Shown here: positions 26,712-34,960 of the stretch, piece after piece | Position numbering within the stretch: the stretch's first letter is position 1 | Layout of the letters: each line of letters starts with the position of its first letter | DNA from: an uncultured bacterium | GTDB lineage: Bacteria; Verrucomicrobiota; Kiritimatiellia; CAIVKH01 | Assembly (NCBI GenBank): GCA_903906425.1 | Contig: CAIVKH010000002.1 | Coordinates: 1 to 64,000 of the forward strand | Reading direction: 5' to 3' | DNA length: 64,000 bases | Made by a program: the position numbers and the translations under genes | Notes under the pieces: generated by a model | Told to the model about the DNA's origin: nothing | The model's input: only the letters and a program-made list of their open reading frames with translations | Database searches by the model: none

Positions 26712-28181
26712 ATGAAAAAAATGATCGTTCTATTCATCGCCGCCGCAGCGCTGGTCGCGACGGCCGCACCGGAGCTGCCCGACGCCACGGCGGCGAAACT
26801 TCCGCGCTGGCGCGGGTTCAACCTGCTGGAAAAATTCAACGTCGGAAATGCGGGACCGTTCCACGAAGAGGATTTCCAGTTGCTCGCGGAGCTCGGCTTC
26901 AATTTCGTGCGGCTGCCGATGGATTACCGGATCTGGATCAAGGATCATGACTGGAAACAAATCAATGGTGACGCGCTGAAGGAAATTGACCAGGCGGTCG
27001 AGTTTGGAAAAAAGTATGGCGTTCACACCTGCCTGAATTTCCACCGCGCGCCCGGCTATACCGTGGCGCACCCGCCCGAAGCGAAGCAGCTTTGGACAAA
27101 TGATGAGGCGCTGGCGGTGTGCGCGATGCACTGGGCTTATTTCGCGAAACACTACAAAGGCGTTCCGAACCGCAACGTCAGTTTCGATTTGATGAACGAG
27201 CCGCCCGACGTGAAACCGGAGGTTCACGAGCACGTCGTGCGCGCGCTGGTCGAGGCGATCCGCAAGGAAGATCTGGACCGGCTGATCATCGCCGACGGCC
27301 GCGCGTGGGGCACGAAGCCGGCGACGGAGCTGGCCGGCCTGCACATCGCACAGGCGACGCGCGGTTATGCGCCGATGCAGATTTCGCATTACAAGGCGAG
27401 TTGGGTTCACGGCGAAAATTTTCCGATGCCGACATGGCCGATGCTCAAGGCGACGGGCATGATCTACGGGCCGGAGAAGAAGGAATACCATTCGCCGATG
27501 ATCATCGAGGGCGATTTTCACGGCGGCACATTGCGCATCCATGTCCGCGAAGTTTCGAACAGGGATGATCTCGTTGTGCGCGCCGACGGCGAACAAATTT
27601 GGAGCCACAGATTCGCGCCGGGACACGGCGATGCGGACTGCAAGAGCGTGGACAAAAACAAATCGTGGCCGTTCGGAACGTACGATCGCGACTATTCGAT
27701 TCCGCTTCGCGCCGGCGTGAAGAAAATCGAACTGGTGGTCACCAACGGCGACTGGATGAGCCTGCAGGAAATCGGAATCTCAAAGCCCGGTTCGCGCGAG
27801 GTCACGCTTGGCCTTGCGCCAGATTGGGGAAAGACCAATGGCGTGATTCGTTTTGATGGCACCGCGTTCGGGACCGCGGAAACGTACAACCGCGAGAGTC
27901 TGTGGCGCGAGATGATCGAGCCGTGGAAGGCGCTGGAAAAACAGGGCGTCGGCGTCGTGGTTGGCGAGTGGGGTTCCTACTGTTACACGCCGCACGATGT
28001 AGCGCTGCGCTGGATGGAGGACTGCCTGAAGAACTGGAAGGAGGCCGGCTGGGGCTGGGCGATGTGGAATTTCCGCGGCGGGTTCGGCCCACTCGACAGC
28101 AGCCGCTCCGACGTGAACTACGAGGACTTCCACGGCCACAAGCTTGATCGCGAAATGATGACGCTGATCCAGAAATACTGA
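26712..28181 (+). CDS. Secreted GH5 family glycoside hydrolase
   Basis: Probable endo-beta-glucanase/mannanase-type hydrolase. A signal peptide (MKKMIVLFIAAAALVATAAP) is followed by a GH5 barrel: WRGFNLLEKF, FNFVRLPMDYRIW, HTCLNFHRAPGY and FDLMNEPP with the acid/base Glu. VVVGEWGSYC near residue 420 carries the nucleophile Glu and AMWNFRGGFGPLDS ends the barrel. About 100 residues around 260-365 (GTLRIHVREVSNRDDLVVRADG) form an inserted beta-sandwich-like module between the two catalytic glutamates, which is unusual for simple GH5 enzymes. Start at 26712 by signal peptide position. Confidence 0.9.
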   Translation: MKKMIVLFIAAAALVATAAPELPDATAAKLPRWRGFNLLEKFNVGNAGPFHEEDFQLLAELGFNFVRLPMDYRIWIKDHDWKQINGDALKEIDQAVEFGKKYGVHTCLNFHRAPGYTVAHPPEAKQLWTNDEALAVCAMHWAYFAKHYKGVPNRNVSFDLMNEPPDVKPEVHEHVVRALVEAIRKEDLDRLIIADGRAWGTKPATELAGLHIAQATRGYAPMQISHYKASWVHGENFPMPTWPMLKATGMIYGPEKKEYHSPMIIEGDFHGGTLRIHVREVSNRDDLVVRADGEQIWSHRFAPGHGDADCKSVDKNKSWPFGTYDRDYSIPLRAGVKKIELVVTNGDWMSLQEIGISKPGSREVTLGLAPDWGKTNGVIRFDGTAFGTAETYNRESLWREMIEPWKALEKQGVGVVVGEWGSYCYTPHDVALRWMEDCLKNWKEAGWGWAMWNFRGGFGPLDSSRSDVNYEDFHGHKLDREMMTLIQKY

Positions 28182-28193
28182 ACCGCCCGCCCG

Positions 28194-28394
28194 TCAGAAA
28201 ATCAGAGTGATCAAAATCGCGGCGAGCAAAATCCCGAAAAGAACCCAGCCGACGACCGCGAGCGGCCGCGGCGGGGCCGGCGGATTCGGAAATTCGTAGT
28301 CGCAGACGGGACAGCGATTTTCGTTGATCGCAACTTCCAGCCCGCACGAAGGGCACTCGCGCGTTCCAAAATTCTTGTCCGCTTCGATGCGCAT
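28194..28394 (-). CDS. Small zinc-ribbon membrane protein
   Basis: A 66-residue protein: zinc ribbon ECPSCGLEVAINENRCPVCDYEF followed by a Pro-rich linker and a single C-terminal transmembrane helix (VVGWVLFGILLAAILITLIF). Function unknown. An in-frame GTG three codons earlier is an alternative start. It converges on the GH5 gene with a 12-bp gap, and its start lies 14 bp from a palindrome pair. Confidence 0.75.
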   Translation of the reverse strand: MRIEADKNFGTRECPSCGLEVAINENRCPVCDYEFPNPPAPPRPLAVVGWVLFGILLAAILITLIF

Positions 28395-28408
28395 GATCTT
28401 CACCAGAT

Positions 28409-28455
28409 TTCCAATGATTGGAAATGACCGTCGCGCAAATTTCCAATCATTGGAA
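28409..28455. repeat. TTCCAATSATTGGAA pair
   Basis: Perfect copies at 28409-28423 and 28441-28455, spacer 17 bp, directly upstream of the zinc-ribbon gene and downstream of thrC. Confidence 0.92.
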
Positions 28456-28502
28456 ATCTTCCCGATCGCCCCGCTGGATCCGCCGGCCGCAAATCCGAAA
28501 CC

Positions 28503-29882
28503 TCACGAAACATGTTTTCCGATGTATTCGCGAATGGCGGCCTCGCTCGCGGGCAGCGTGACGGAGCGCGCGGGCCTGGATTTCAGTTCGTCGAGAATTG
28601 CGTGGCGCGCAACATCGCGATTGAGCGCCGTGCGAATGGCGTCGGGAAATTTCGCGGGATGCGCGGTCGCGAGGCAGATTGTCGGCGCATCCTCCTCGAG
28701 GAATTGCTCGGCGACATGGACGCCGACGGCCGTGTGCGGATCGAGAAGACAACTGTGGCTCCGGTGATAACGCCGGATGATCGCGAGTGCATTTTCAGTG
28801 TTGCCGACGCCCGCGCGGAAAAGCGGATCAACGCCGCCGTTTTTCAGCGGCACGGACAAAGCGCCGGTCTTTGCGAAGCCCGCCATGAGTTCGCGGATGC
28901 GCGCCGGATCGTTGCCGAGCAGGTGGAAAAGATAGCGCTCGAAATTGCTCGCGATCTGGATGTCCATTGACGGGCTGATGGTCGGGACGGTTCTGCCGGT
29001 GCGATACACGCCGGTGTTGAAGAACCGCGCAAGGATGTCGTTTTCATTCGTGGCCAGAATGAGCCGGCGGACGGGCAGGCCCATTTGCGCCGCGTACCAG
29101 CCGGCGAGGATGTCGCCGAAGTTTCCGGTCGGCACCGCGAAGCAAACTTCGCGCGCGGCCGTGCGGCGCATGACGGTGAAGGCCGAGAAGAAATAATAGA
29201 CAGTCTGCGCAAGCACGCGCGCCCAGTTCACTGAATTGATCGAGCCGAGCGCGTGCCGCTCTTTGAACGTCACGTCGGAAAAAATGGATTTCATGATGCG
29301 CTGCCCGTCGTCGAATGTGCCTTCGATGGCCAGGCAGTGGACGTTCGCGTCGGTGACGGTGGTCATCTGCAATTCCTGCAGCGGCGAGACGCGGCCCTTC
29401 GGGAACATGATGAAAATATTGACGCGTTCGCGGCCGCGCGCGCCGTGAATGGCCGCGCTGCCGGTGTCGCCGCTGGTCGCGCCGAGAATGTTCAGCCGCC
29501 CGCCGGTGCGGCGCAAAATGTATTCGTACAAATTGCAGAGAAATTGCAGCGCGATGTCCTTGAAGGCGAGCGTGGGGCCGTGAAAAAGTTCGCAGATGTG
29601 AACCGGGCCGGCGCTGAGAACGGGCGCGATTTCGGAGTGGCGAAACGTGGAATAACTTCTCGCGATCAGATCGCGGAGGTCGCCGTCGGGCAGGTCGGTG
29701 AACAGCCGCAGAATTTCGAACGCGAGACTTTTGTAATCGAGCTCCGCCCACGCGCCGAGCCGGTCACGGACATCGGGAATCGCGGAGGGAACGAGCAGCC
29801 CGCCGTCCGGCGCGAGGCCCGTCATCACGGCGTCCTGAAAATCCATCGCCGCCGTCTGTCCGCGTGTGCTGATGTGCTGCAT
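28503..29882 (-). CDS. thrC: Threonine synthase
   Basis: PLP enzyme converting O-phosphohomoserine to threonine. The PLP-binding Lys lies in HGPTLAFKDIALQFL near residue 108, and GATSGDTGSAAI and FAVPTGNFGDILAGWYA follow as in the long (class I, about 460-residue) bacterial form. The N-terminus (STRG, then DFQDAVMTGLAPDGGLLVP) also fits. Length 459. It is divergent from fabI across 120 bp that contain no palindrome copy. Confidence 0.96.
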   Translation of the reverse strand: MQHISTRGQTAAMDFQDAVMTGLAPDGGLLVPSAIPDVRDRLGAWAELDYKSLAFEILRLFTDLPDGDLRDLIARSYSTFRHSEIAPVLSAGPVHICELFHGPTLAFKDIALQFLCNLYEYILRRTGGRLNILGATSGDTGSAAIHGARGRERVNIFIMFPKGRVSPLQELQMTTVTDANVHCLAIEGTFDDGQRIMKSIFSDVTFKERHALGSINSVNWARVLAQTVYYFFSAFTVMRRTAAREVCFAVPTGNFGDILAGWYAAQMGLPVRRLILATNENDILARFFNTGVYRTGRTVPTISPSMDIQIASNFERYLFHLLGNDPARIRELMAGFAKTGALSVPLKNGGVDPLFRAGVGNTENALAIIRRYHRSHSCLLDPHTAVGVHVAEQFLEEDAPTICLATAHPAKFPDAIRTALNRDVARHAILDELKSRPARSVTLPASEAAIREYIGKHVS

Positions 29883-30002
29883 TGGCCCGGCATACTATTC
29901 GGCCCGGCGGCGCGGTCAAATACGATCGCGGGGCGCGCCGCCGCCCGGCTTTACTCGACGCTTCCGCGCGGCTAACGTGCGCGGCGAAGTGGGAGAACAT
30001 TC

Positions 30003-30821
30003 ATGAATATTTTGAGCGGCAAAACGGTTCTGGTGTGCGGCATTGCCAACGACAAGAGCATCGCGTCGGCGATCGCGCGCGCGATGTTCGCGGAGGGTGC
30101 GCGCGTGATTCTCGGTTGTATGCCGTCGCTGGTGCGCCGCGTTTCGCGGCTCGCGACGGACATCGGCAACGCGCCGGTGGTCACGTTTGACGCGCGCAAC
30201 GATGCGGAGATCGCGCAGGCGATGGAGAAAGTCTCGGCTGAATGCGGCGGGCGGCTGGACGCGCTGGTTCATTCGATTGCCTATGCGGACATCAACGATC
30301 TCGGCGGCGAGTTTATCGGCGTTTCGCGCGGCGGCTGGCAACTCGCGCTGGACGTAAGCGCGTATTCGCTCGTCGCGTTGAGCCGCGCCGCGCGACCGCT
30401 GCTGAAGGCGTCGGGCAACGGCTCGATCATCACGATCACTTTCATCGGCGGCCGGTGCGTCGCGCCCGGCTACAACATGATGGGCGTGGCGAAGGCTGCG
30501 CTCGAAGCTTCGATGCGCTATCTGGCTTATGATCTCGGCCCGGAAGGAATCCGCGTGAATGCCATTTCGGCGGGGCCGGTCGAGACGCCGTCCTCGATGG
30601 TCGTCGAAGATTTGCAATTCGCCCGGAACGAGGTGCTCTCAATCTCGCCGCTGCAGCGCAACGTCGAGCAGGAGGATGTCGCGAAGACAGCCGTGTATCT
30701 GGGCTCCGATCTTTCCGCTGGCGTCACCGGGGCCATCGTGCCGGTGGATTCGGGAACGCACATGCTGATTCCCGGCTCGCGCGAACACCGGGCGAGACGC
30801 AGCCGTCCAGCTGCGACCTAG
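30003..30821 (+). CDS. fabI: Enoyl-[acyl-carrier-protein] reductase (NADH)
   Basis: Last reductive step of fatty-acid elongation. It is a short-chain dehydrogenase with the FabI-type nucleotide loop (VCGIANDKSIASAIARAM) and catalytic Tyr and Lys in YNMMGVAKAALE. DALVHSIAY and RVNAISAGPVET are typical. GGGAGA precedes the ATG. The C-terminus has an extra basic tail (REHRARRSRPAAT) of about 12 residues beyond the usual end. Confidence 0.95.
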   Translation: MNILSGKTVLVCGIANDKSIASAIARAMFAEGARVILGCMPSLVRRVSRLATDIGNAPVVTFDARNDAEIAQAMEKVSAECGGRLDALVHSIAYADINDLGGEFIGVSRGGWQLALDVSAYSLVALSRAARPLLKASGNGSIITITFIGGRCVAPGYNMMGVAKAALEASMRYLAYDLGPEGIRVNAISAGPVETPSSMVVEDLQFARNEVLSISPLQRNVEQEDVAKTAVYLGSDLSAGVTGAIVPVDSGTHMLIPGSREHRARRSRPAAT

Positions 30822-30831
30822 TCCGCACCGG

Positions 30832-32172
30832 CTAGCGGCCAAACCGCATCATTTTTTTCCGCTGCTGCTTCATTCGCTTCGCCATCTTTTTTGCGTCGTC
30901 GAATTTTTTCAGCAGCTCGTTCACGTCCTGAACTCTTGTCCCGCTGCCCGCCGCGATCCGGCGACGGCGGCTGCCGTTGATGACATCCGGCTTGCGGCGC
31001 TCCTTCGGCGTCATGCTGTGGATGATCGCCTCGATAGTTTTCATCTGCCTGCCCGAGTCCGCGCCGATTTGGCTTTTCAGATGTTCGGGAATACGGCCCG
31101 CACCCGGCATCATTTCGAGAATATTTTCAAGCGGGCCGAGCTTTTTCATGAAGCGCATCTGCTTGAGGAAATCATCGAGCGTGATGTCGTCCTTCATCAT
31201 CTGCTCTTCCATCGCCTCGGCGTCCTTGTCGTCGAACGCCTGCTGCGCTTTCTCGACGAACGAAACGATGTCGCCCATGCCGAGAATCCGCGACGCCATG
31301 CGCTCGGGATAAAACGGCTCCAGCTTGTCCATCTGCTCGCCGACGCCCGTCATCAGCACCGGCACGCCCGTGACGTACTGCACCGAAAGCGCCGCGCCGC
31401 CGCGCGCATCGCCATCGAGCTTCGTGAGGATCAGCCCCGTCAGCCCAAGCTCCTTGTGAAACGTCTGCGCGACGTTCACCGACTCCTGGCCGATCGCCGC
31501 GTCGAGCACGAGAATTACGTTGTTCGGATTGATCGCCTCGCGCAGTTCCTTCAGCTCCTGCACCAGCTCCGCATCAATCTGGAACCGCCCGCCCGTGTCG
31601 AAAATCGCAACGTGACTTTCCAATGATTGGAACTCCTGCATGGCTCTTTTTCCAATCATTGGAACTGACTCGCCCGGCTGCGGCTTGATGACGACATCGG
31701 CGCCGACCTGCTTGCCGAGAATTTCGAGCTGGTCCACCGCCGCGGGCCGCCGGATATCGCACGCCACGAGCGCGACGCGCTTGTGCTGCTTTTTCCAAAA
31801 TGCCGCCAGCTTGCCGCTCGTTGTCGTTTTGCCCGAACCGTGCAGGCCGATCATCATGATCCGCGCCGGCCTCGGCCCGGTCAGATCGAAATCTTTTTGC
31901 TTTCCGCCGAGCAGCGCGACGAGTTCATCGTGAACGAACTTGATGAACTGCTGCCCCGGCGAAACGGAATCAAGGACTTCGAGGCCGACGCATTTTTCGC
32001 GGACCTTGGCGATGAAATCTTTGACGACCAGAAAATTTACGTCCGCCTCAAGCAGCGCCATGCGCACTTCGCGCAGCGCGTCGGCGATGTTCTGCTCCGA
32101 AAGTTTTCCATAGCCGCGCATGTCGCGGAAAACTTTTTGCAGCGAACCCGAAAGTTTGTCGAAAAGGCCCAT
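30832..32172 (-). CDS. ffh: Signal recognition particle GTPase Ffh
   Basis: Binds 4.5S RNA and signal sequences and docks with FtsY to target proteins to the membrane. The N domain (MGLFDKLSGSLQKVF) is followed by the G domain with G1 GLHGSGKTT, G4 TKLDGDARGG and GMGDIVSF, and then a Met-rich M domain (MKKLGPLENILEMMPG, RMKQQRKKMMRFGR). Length 446 is normal. Odd points: G3 reads DTGGR instead of DTAGR, and the helix just before it (VPMIGKRAMQEFQSLESH) is encoded by a pair of TTCCAATSATTGGAA palindromes, replacing rather than lengthening the usual sequence. Confidence 0.96.
   Translation of the reverse strand: MGLFDKLSGSLQKVFRDMRGYGKLSEQNIADALREVRMALLEADVNFLVVKDFIAKVREKCVGLEVLDSVSPGQQFIKFVHDELVALLGGKQKDFDLTGPRPARIMMIGLHGSGKTTTSGKLAAFWKKQHKRVALVACDIRRPAAVDQLEILGKQVGADVVIKPQPGESVPMIGKRAMQEFQSLESHVAIFDTGGRFQIDAELVQELKELREAINPNNVILVLDAAIGQESVNVAQTFHKELGLTGLILTKLDGDARGGAALSVQYVTGVPVLMTGVGEQMDKLEPFYPERMASRILGMGDIVSFVEKAQQAFDDKDAEAMEEQMMKDDITLDDFLKQMRFMKKLGPLENILEMMPGAGRIPEHLKSQIGADSGRQMKTIEAIIHSMTPKERRKPDVINGSRRRRIAAGSGTRVQDVNELLKKFDDAKKMAKRMKQQRKKMMRFGR
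31618..31664. repeat. TTCCAATSATTGGAA pair inside ffh
   Basis: Perfect copies at 31618-31632 and 31650-31664, 17-bp spacer, wholly inside the GTPase domain coding sequence. Read on the minus strand they give PMIG and FQSLE; the orientation avoids the TGA that one strand of the palindrome carries in one frame. Confidence 0.95.
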
Positions 32173-32236
32173 GTTCAGCTCAACTTTGCATGACAGCGAT
32201 TAGGCTTTCGCCCCATGAAACAAATGCAGGCCCTTA

Positions 32237-32464
32237 TCACCGTGCCGGAACGTGGCGGGCGATACCGATGATCGAGCGAAGCGTTTCGTTCACGGAGGCG
32301 GCATCGGGGAAAACTTTGGCAACGTCCGCATCAAGGAGGACGAGATTGGTTCCGGCCCGATACCGCGCCGCATATTTTCCACGGACTGCTCCGCGAAAGA
32401 AATCCGCGCCGTAGTCCGCTTTCAAATCATCTTCACTCTGTTTTGTTTTAGCTCTCGTTTTCAT
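32237..32464 (-). CDS. BrnA-like antitoxin
   Basis: A 75-residue partner of the BrnT toxin. A basic/acidic N-terminus (MKTRAKTKQSEDDLKADYGADFFRGAVRGKYA) leads to a short RHH-like C-terminal part (TNLVLLDADVAKVFPDAASVNETLRSII). BrnA antitoxins neutralise BrnT and repress the operon by binding DNA. The ATG at 32464 overlaps the toxin 3' end by 17 bp, following the usual brnT-brnA order. It ends 64 bp before the ffh start. Confidence 0.85.
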   Translation of the reverse strand: MKTRAKTKQSEDDLKADYGADFFRGAVRGKYAARYRAGTNLVLLDADVAKVFPDAASVNETLRSIIGIARHVPAR

Positions 32465-32723
32465 ATCCCCGCCGTTCCGCCGATGCAGCTTTTCGTGCGC
32501 TGATGATTCGAATGTAATCGCCCCTGTCCGTATGTGCAACGACCAGCATGCGGTTGTTCCGGTCAACGCCAATCGTGATGAAGCGCAACTCGCCAATCGA
32601 ATGCGCCGGATCAGCTCTGGTCGCCGCCAACGGGTCGCCAAAAATTGTCGCCGCATCATCAAAGGAAACTCCGTGTTTCTTCAAACTTGAAGCGGCTTTT
32701 TTCGGATCCCACTCAAAATTCAC
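32448..32723 (-). CDS. brnT: BrnT-family ribonuclease toxin
   Basis: A 91-residue DUF497/BrnT protein, a RelE-like mRNase. The family N-terminus FEWDPKKAASSLKKHGVSFDDAATIFGDP is unmistakable, and RFITIGVDRNNRMLVVAHTDRGDYIRIISARKA completes the domain with the conserved Arg-Ile-Ile-Ser-Ala-Arg motif. It probably starts at a GTG. It lies 43 bp after the esterase stop on the same strand; unlike the glnS and rhamnosidase loci, I find no copy of the esterase tail beyond the pair. Confidence 0.92.
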   Translation of the reverse strand: MNFEWDPKKAASSLKKHGVSFDDAATIFGDPLAATRADPAHSIGELRFITIGVDRNNRMLVVAHTDRGDYIRIISARKAASAERRGYENES

Positions 32724-32766
32724 GAATCATTTTCCTTTGCGCCTCATGTCTCCTTGCGACGCATGC

Positions 32767-34386
32767 CTAATTCGATTGCTCGGTGCTGAACGGCTGTGCG
32801 GGCAGGCCGTCCTTATTGAAGAGATTCGCCCACGGGAATTGATTTGCCCACGCGTAGCGGACGGCGGCGGGTTTCGTCACGGACTTTTCGGAAACGATGA
32901 CCGTGTCGCCTTCGATCGCCGCGTCGGCCCAGACAAATTTCTTGTCGTCGCCGGCGATGGCGAAGCCCTGGAGCTTGTCGCCGTTCTTGAACGCGAGGCC
33001 CTGGCCGGCGTGGCTGAATTTGATGACGACTTTGTCGCCCTTGATTTCGTGCGAGGCGTACATCGGGCCGTAGTATTCGGCCTTGCCGCCATAGACCGCG
33101 TTCATCGCGACCAGCGCGCCGCGCACGCCGTAGCCGGATTTGTTCACCGGATGCGTGCCGGGGCCGAGGTCGGTGCTCGTGACCATGAACGTGTTCGGGT
33201 TTTTCATGAGCTTGAGGTAAGTCGCATGGCTGTAGCTGCCGGTGTCGGGCGGAGGCAGGGCCTTCGGCAGCTCGCTGAACTTGTTGGCCTTTTCCGTGAC
33301 CGGATTCGCGTAGTCCCACGCCGGCCCGCCGCCGCTCGGCTTCTGGACATAGAGGAATGGAAAATCGCCCTGGCCCCAATCTTTGCGCCAGCCGCGGATC
33401 AGCGCGGCCATCAGCGTGACTTGATCAACGCCGACAATCGCGGTGCCGCTTTCGCCCTGATCCCACAGCACGCCGCGGATTCCGTAGCCGACGTACGGGC
33501 GGATGAACGATTCGAACAGGTTCCCGACCTTGCCGCGATCGCACTCGCCGGCGGGCGCGGGCCGGTTGGGCGCGCGGGGCGCCGCGGGCGCTTGTTTGCC
33601 TTCCTTCTTCGCAGCGTCCGCGAGCGGCTTCCACTTCGCAAATTCCTCGTCGTATTTCTTCTTCTCCGTCTCGTATTTTGCCATTTCCTTTGGCAGGTCG
33701 TAGGTCGCCGCAAATTTCTTCGCCACCGCCGCGCACGCCGCGTCGGCGCGATACATTTCCTCGCTGAGCCAGTTTCCCGACGGCGTTCCGCCGACCGCGC
33801 CGACCATCAGGCCGACCGGCACGCCGAGCTGCTTTTGCAGCGGCATCCCGAACGAAAAAAGCATCGCGCTCATTTCGCGATTATTTTCCGGCTTCGCCTC
33901 CGTCCATTTTTCGCCAGCGCCCTTGCGATGCAACCGCAGCAGCGGATACGTCCCGTTCACATTTTCGGAAAGATGCGGATCGTTGTTCGTGTAAAGCCGC
34001 GAGCCCATGTCCATGTTCGACTGCCCGCTGCCGACCCAGACCTCGCCGACGAGGATGTCCTTGAGCACGACGGCGCCGGCGGGATTCTTCGCGTCGCAAA
34101 TTTTCAGATCGCGCGGCTCCGCGCTCGCGGACATCGGATCAAGTTTGACGCTCCATTTACCGCCCGCGTCGGCCTTCGCAGTTTTCTTCTGGCCGGCAAA
34201 CTCGACGATGATTTCCGCGCCGGCATCGGCGGTGCCCCAAACCGGTACGGCCATGTCGCGCTGCAAAACGGCGTGGTCGGAAAATACGCCCGCCGGTTTC
34301 GGGTCCGCCGCCCGCAGGGCGGCCGGAACGGCCAGCGCCAGCACGGCGCACACGACGATACAATTTTTCGCAGAGATTTTTTTCAT
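32767..34386 (-). CDS. Secreted sialate O-acetylesterase-like SGNH enzyme
   Basis: Probably removes acetyl groups from sialic acids or polysaccharides outside the cytoplasm. A signal peptide ends at ALRA. FSDHAVLQRDMAVPVWGTA and a beta-sandwich open the protein, then the SGNH domain with catalytic Ser in VGSGQSNMDMG, LMVGAVGGTPSGNWLSEE, and Asp/His probably in STDLGPGTHPVNK. A Lys/Glu-rich helical insert lies around residues 230-280 (EKKKYDEEFAKWKPLADAAKKEG). The start is placed at the ATG preceded by AAAGGA. Length 539. Confidence 0.88.
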   Translation of the reverse strand: MKKISAKNCIVVCAVLALAVPAALRAADPKPAGVFSDHAVLQRDMAVPVWGTADAGAEIIVEFAGQKKTAKADAGGKWSVKLDPMSASAEPRDLKICDAKNPAGAVVLKDILVGEVWVGSGQSNMDMGSRLYTNNDPHLSENVNGTYPLLRLHRKGAGEKWTEAKPENNREMSAMLFSFGMPLQKQLGVPVGLMVGAVGGTPSGNWLSEEMYRADAACAAVAKKFAATYDLPKEMAKYETEKKKYDEEFAKWKPLADAAKKEGKQAPAAPRAPNRPAPAGECDRGKVGNLFESFIRPYVGYGIRGVLWDQGESGTAIVGVDQVTLMAALIRGWRKDWGQGDFPFLYVQKPSGGGPAWDYANPVTEKANKFSELPKALPPPDTGSYSHATYLKLMKNPNTFMVTSTDLGPGTHPVNKSGYGVRGALVAMNAVYGGKAEYYGPMYASHEIKGDKVVIKFSHAGQGLAFKNGDKLQGFAIAGDDKKFVWADAAIEGDTVIVSEKSVTKPAAVRYAWANQFPWANLFNKDGLPAQPFSTEQSN

Positions 34387-34420
34387 GAACATCCTTTCGA
34401 CACTTCTGTGCAAAGATTTT

Positions 34421-34467
34421 CTCCAATGATTGGAAACTCTCGCGGGGCAAATTTCCAATCATTGGAA
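34421..34467. repeat. TTCCAATSATTGGAA pair
   Basis: Copies at 34421-34435 (begins CTCC) and 34453-34467, spacer 17 bp, 35 bp upstream of the esterase start. Confidence 0.9.
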
Positions 34468-34519
34468 AATTACGGCATCGCCCCGCGGGCGGCCGCCGGG
34501 CCGGTGCGGCGGGCGGCGG

Positions 34520-34915
34520 TCAAAGTTTCCGGACGAACGAGCTGTAGCTCTGGTTCTGCCGCGCAAGCTGGCCGATGACGGTGTTCAGGCCGTCGGCGAA
34601 GACGAACATGGTTTCGCCCGCGCAAATCGTGTCGCCGGAGCCGACGGTCTTCTCGCCCTCAATGGTGTGGCCGTTGATGGTCGTGCCATTGCGCGATTGC
34701 AGGTCCCGGAGAATATAGCTGCCGTTCTTTTCGACGATCTCGAAGTGGCGGCGCGACATCAGCTCGTCGTTGACCTGCGCGTCGGCCTGCTCGCCGCGGC
34801 CGACGACGAGCGTCTTGCCCTTGAGGTCCCACTGCTTCACGCTGGTTCCGTCGGCATGTTTCTGGATGAGTTGTGGCACGGCTGAATCTCCAATTTGCGT
34901 TGCAATCTGGGGCAT
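34520..34915 (-). CDS. FHA-domain protein
   Basis: A 131-residue cytoplasmic protein, essentially one phosphothreonine-binding FHA domain. Core residues are all present: GRG in LVVGRGEQADAQV, SRRH in LMSRRHFEI, and RNGT in LQSRNGTTINGHTI. The C-terminus is a short charged tail ending SYSSFVRKL. It presumably docks a Ser/Thr-phosphorylated partner; no kinase gene is nearby. It is divergent from the UroD-like gene with only 45 bp between start codons. Confidence 0.9.
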   Translation of the reverse strand: MPQIATQIGDSAVPQLIQKHADGTSVKQWDLKGKTLVVGRGEQADAQVNDELMSRRHFEIVEKNGSYILRDLQSRNGTTINGHTIEGEKTVGSGDTICAGETMFVFADGLNTVIGQLARQNQSYSSFVRKL

Positions 34916-34960
34916 TTTTTCCCACAAGGCAACCCGGTAATTTTCACGAAGGGGAAAGCC

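Noticed and set aside
32163-32766. A copy of the SGNH esterase 3' end next to brnTA, as at glnS and GH78
   Set aside because: The sequence between brnA and ffh shows no match to the esterase tail, so this locus does not support the cassette model.
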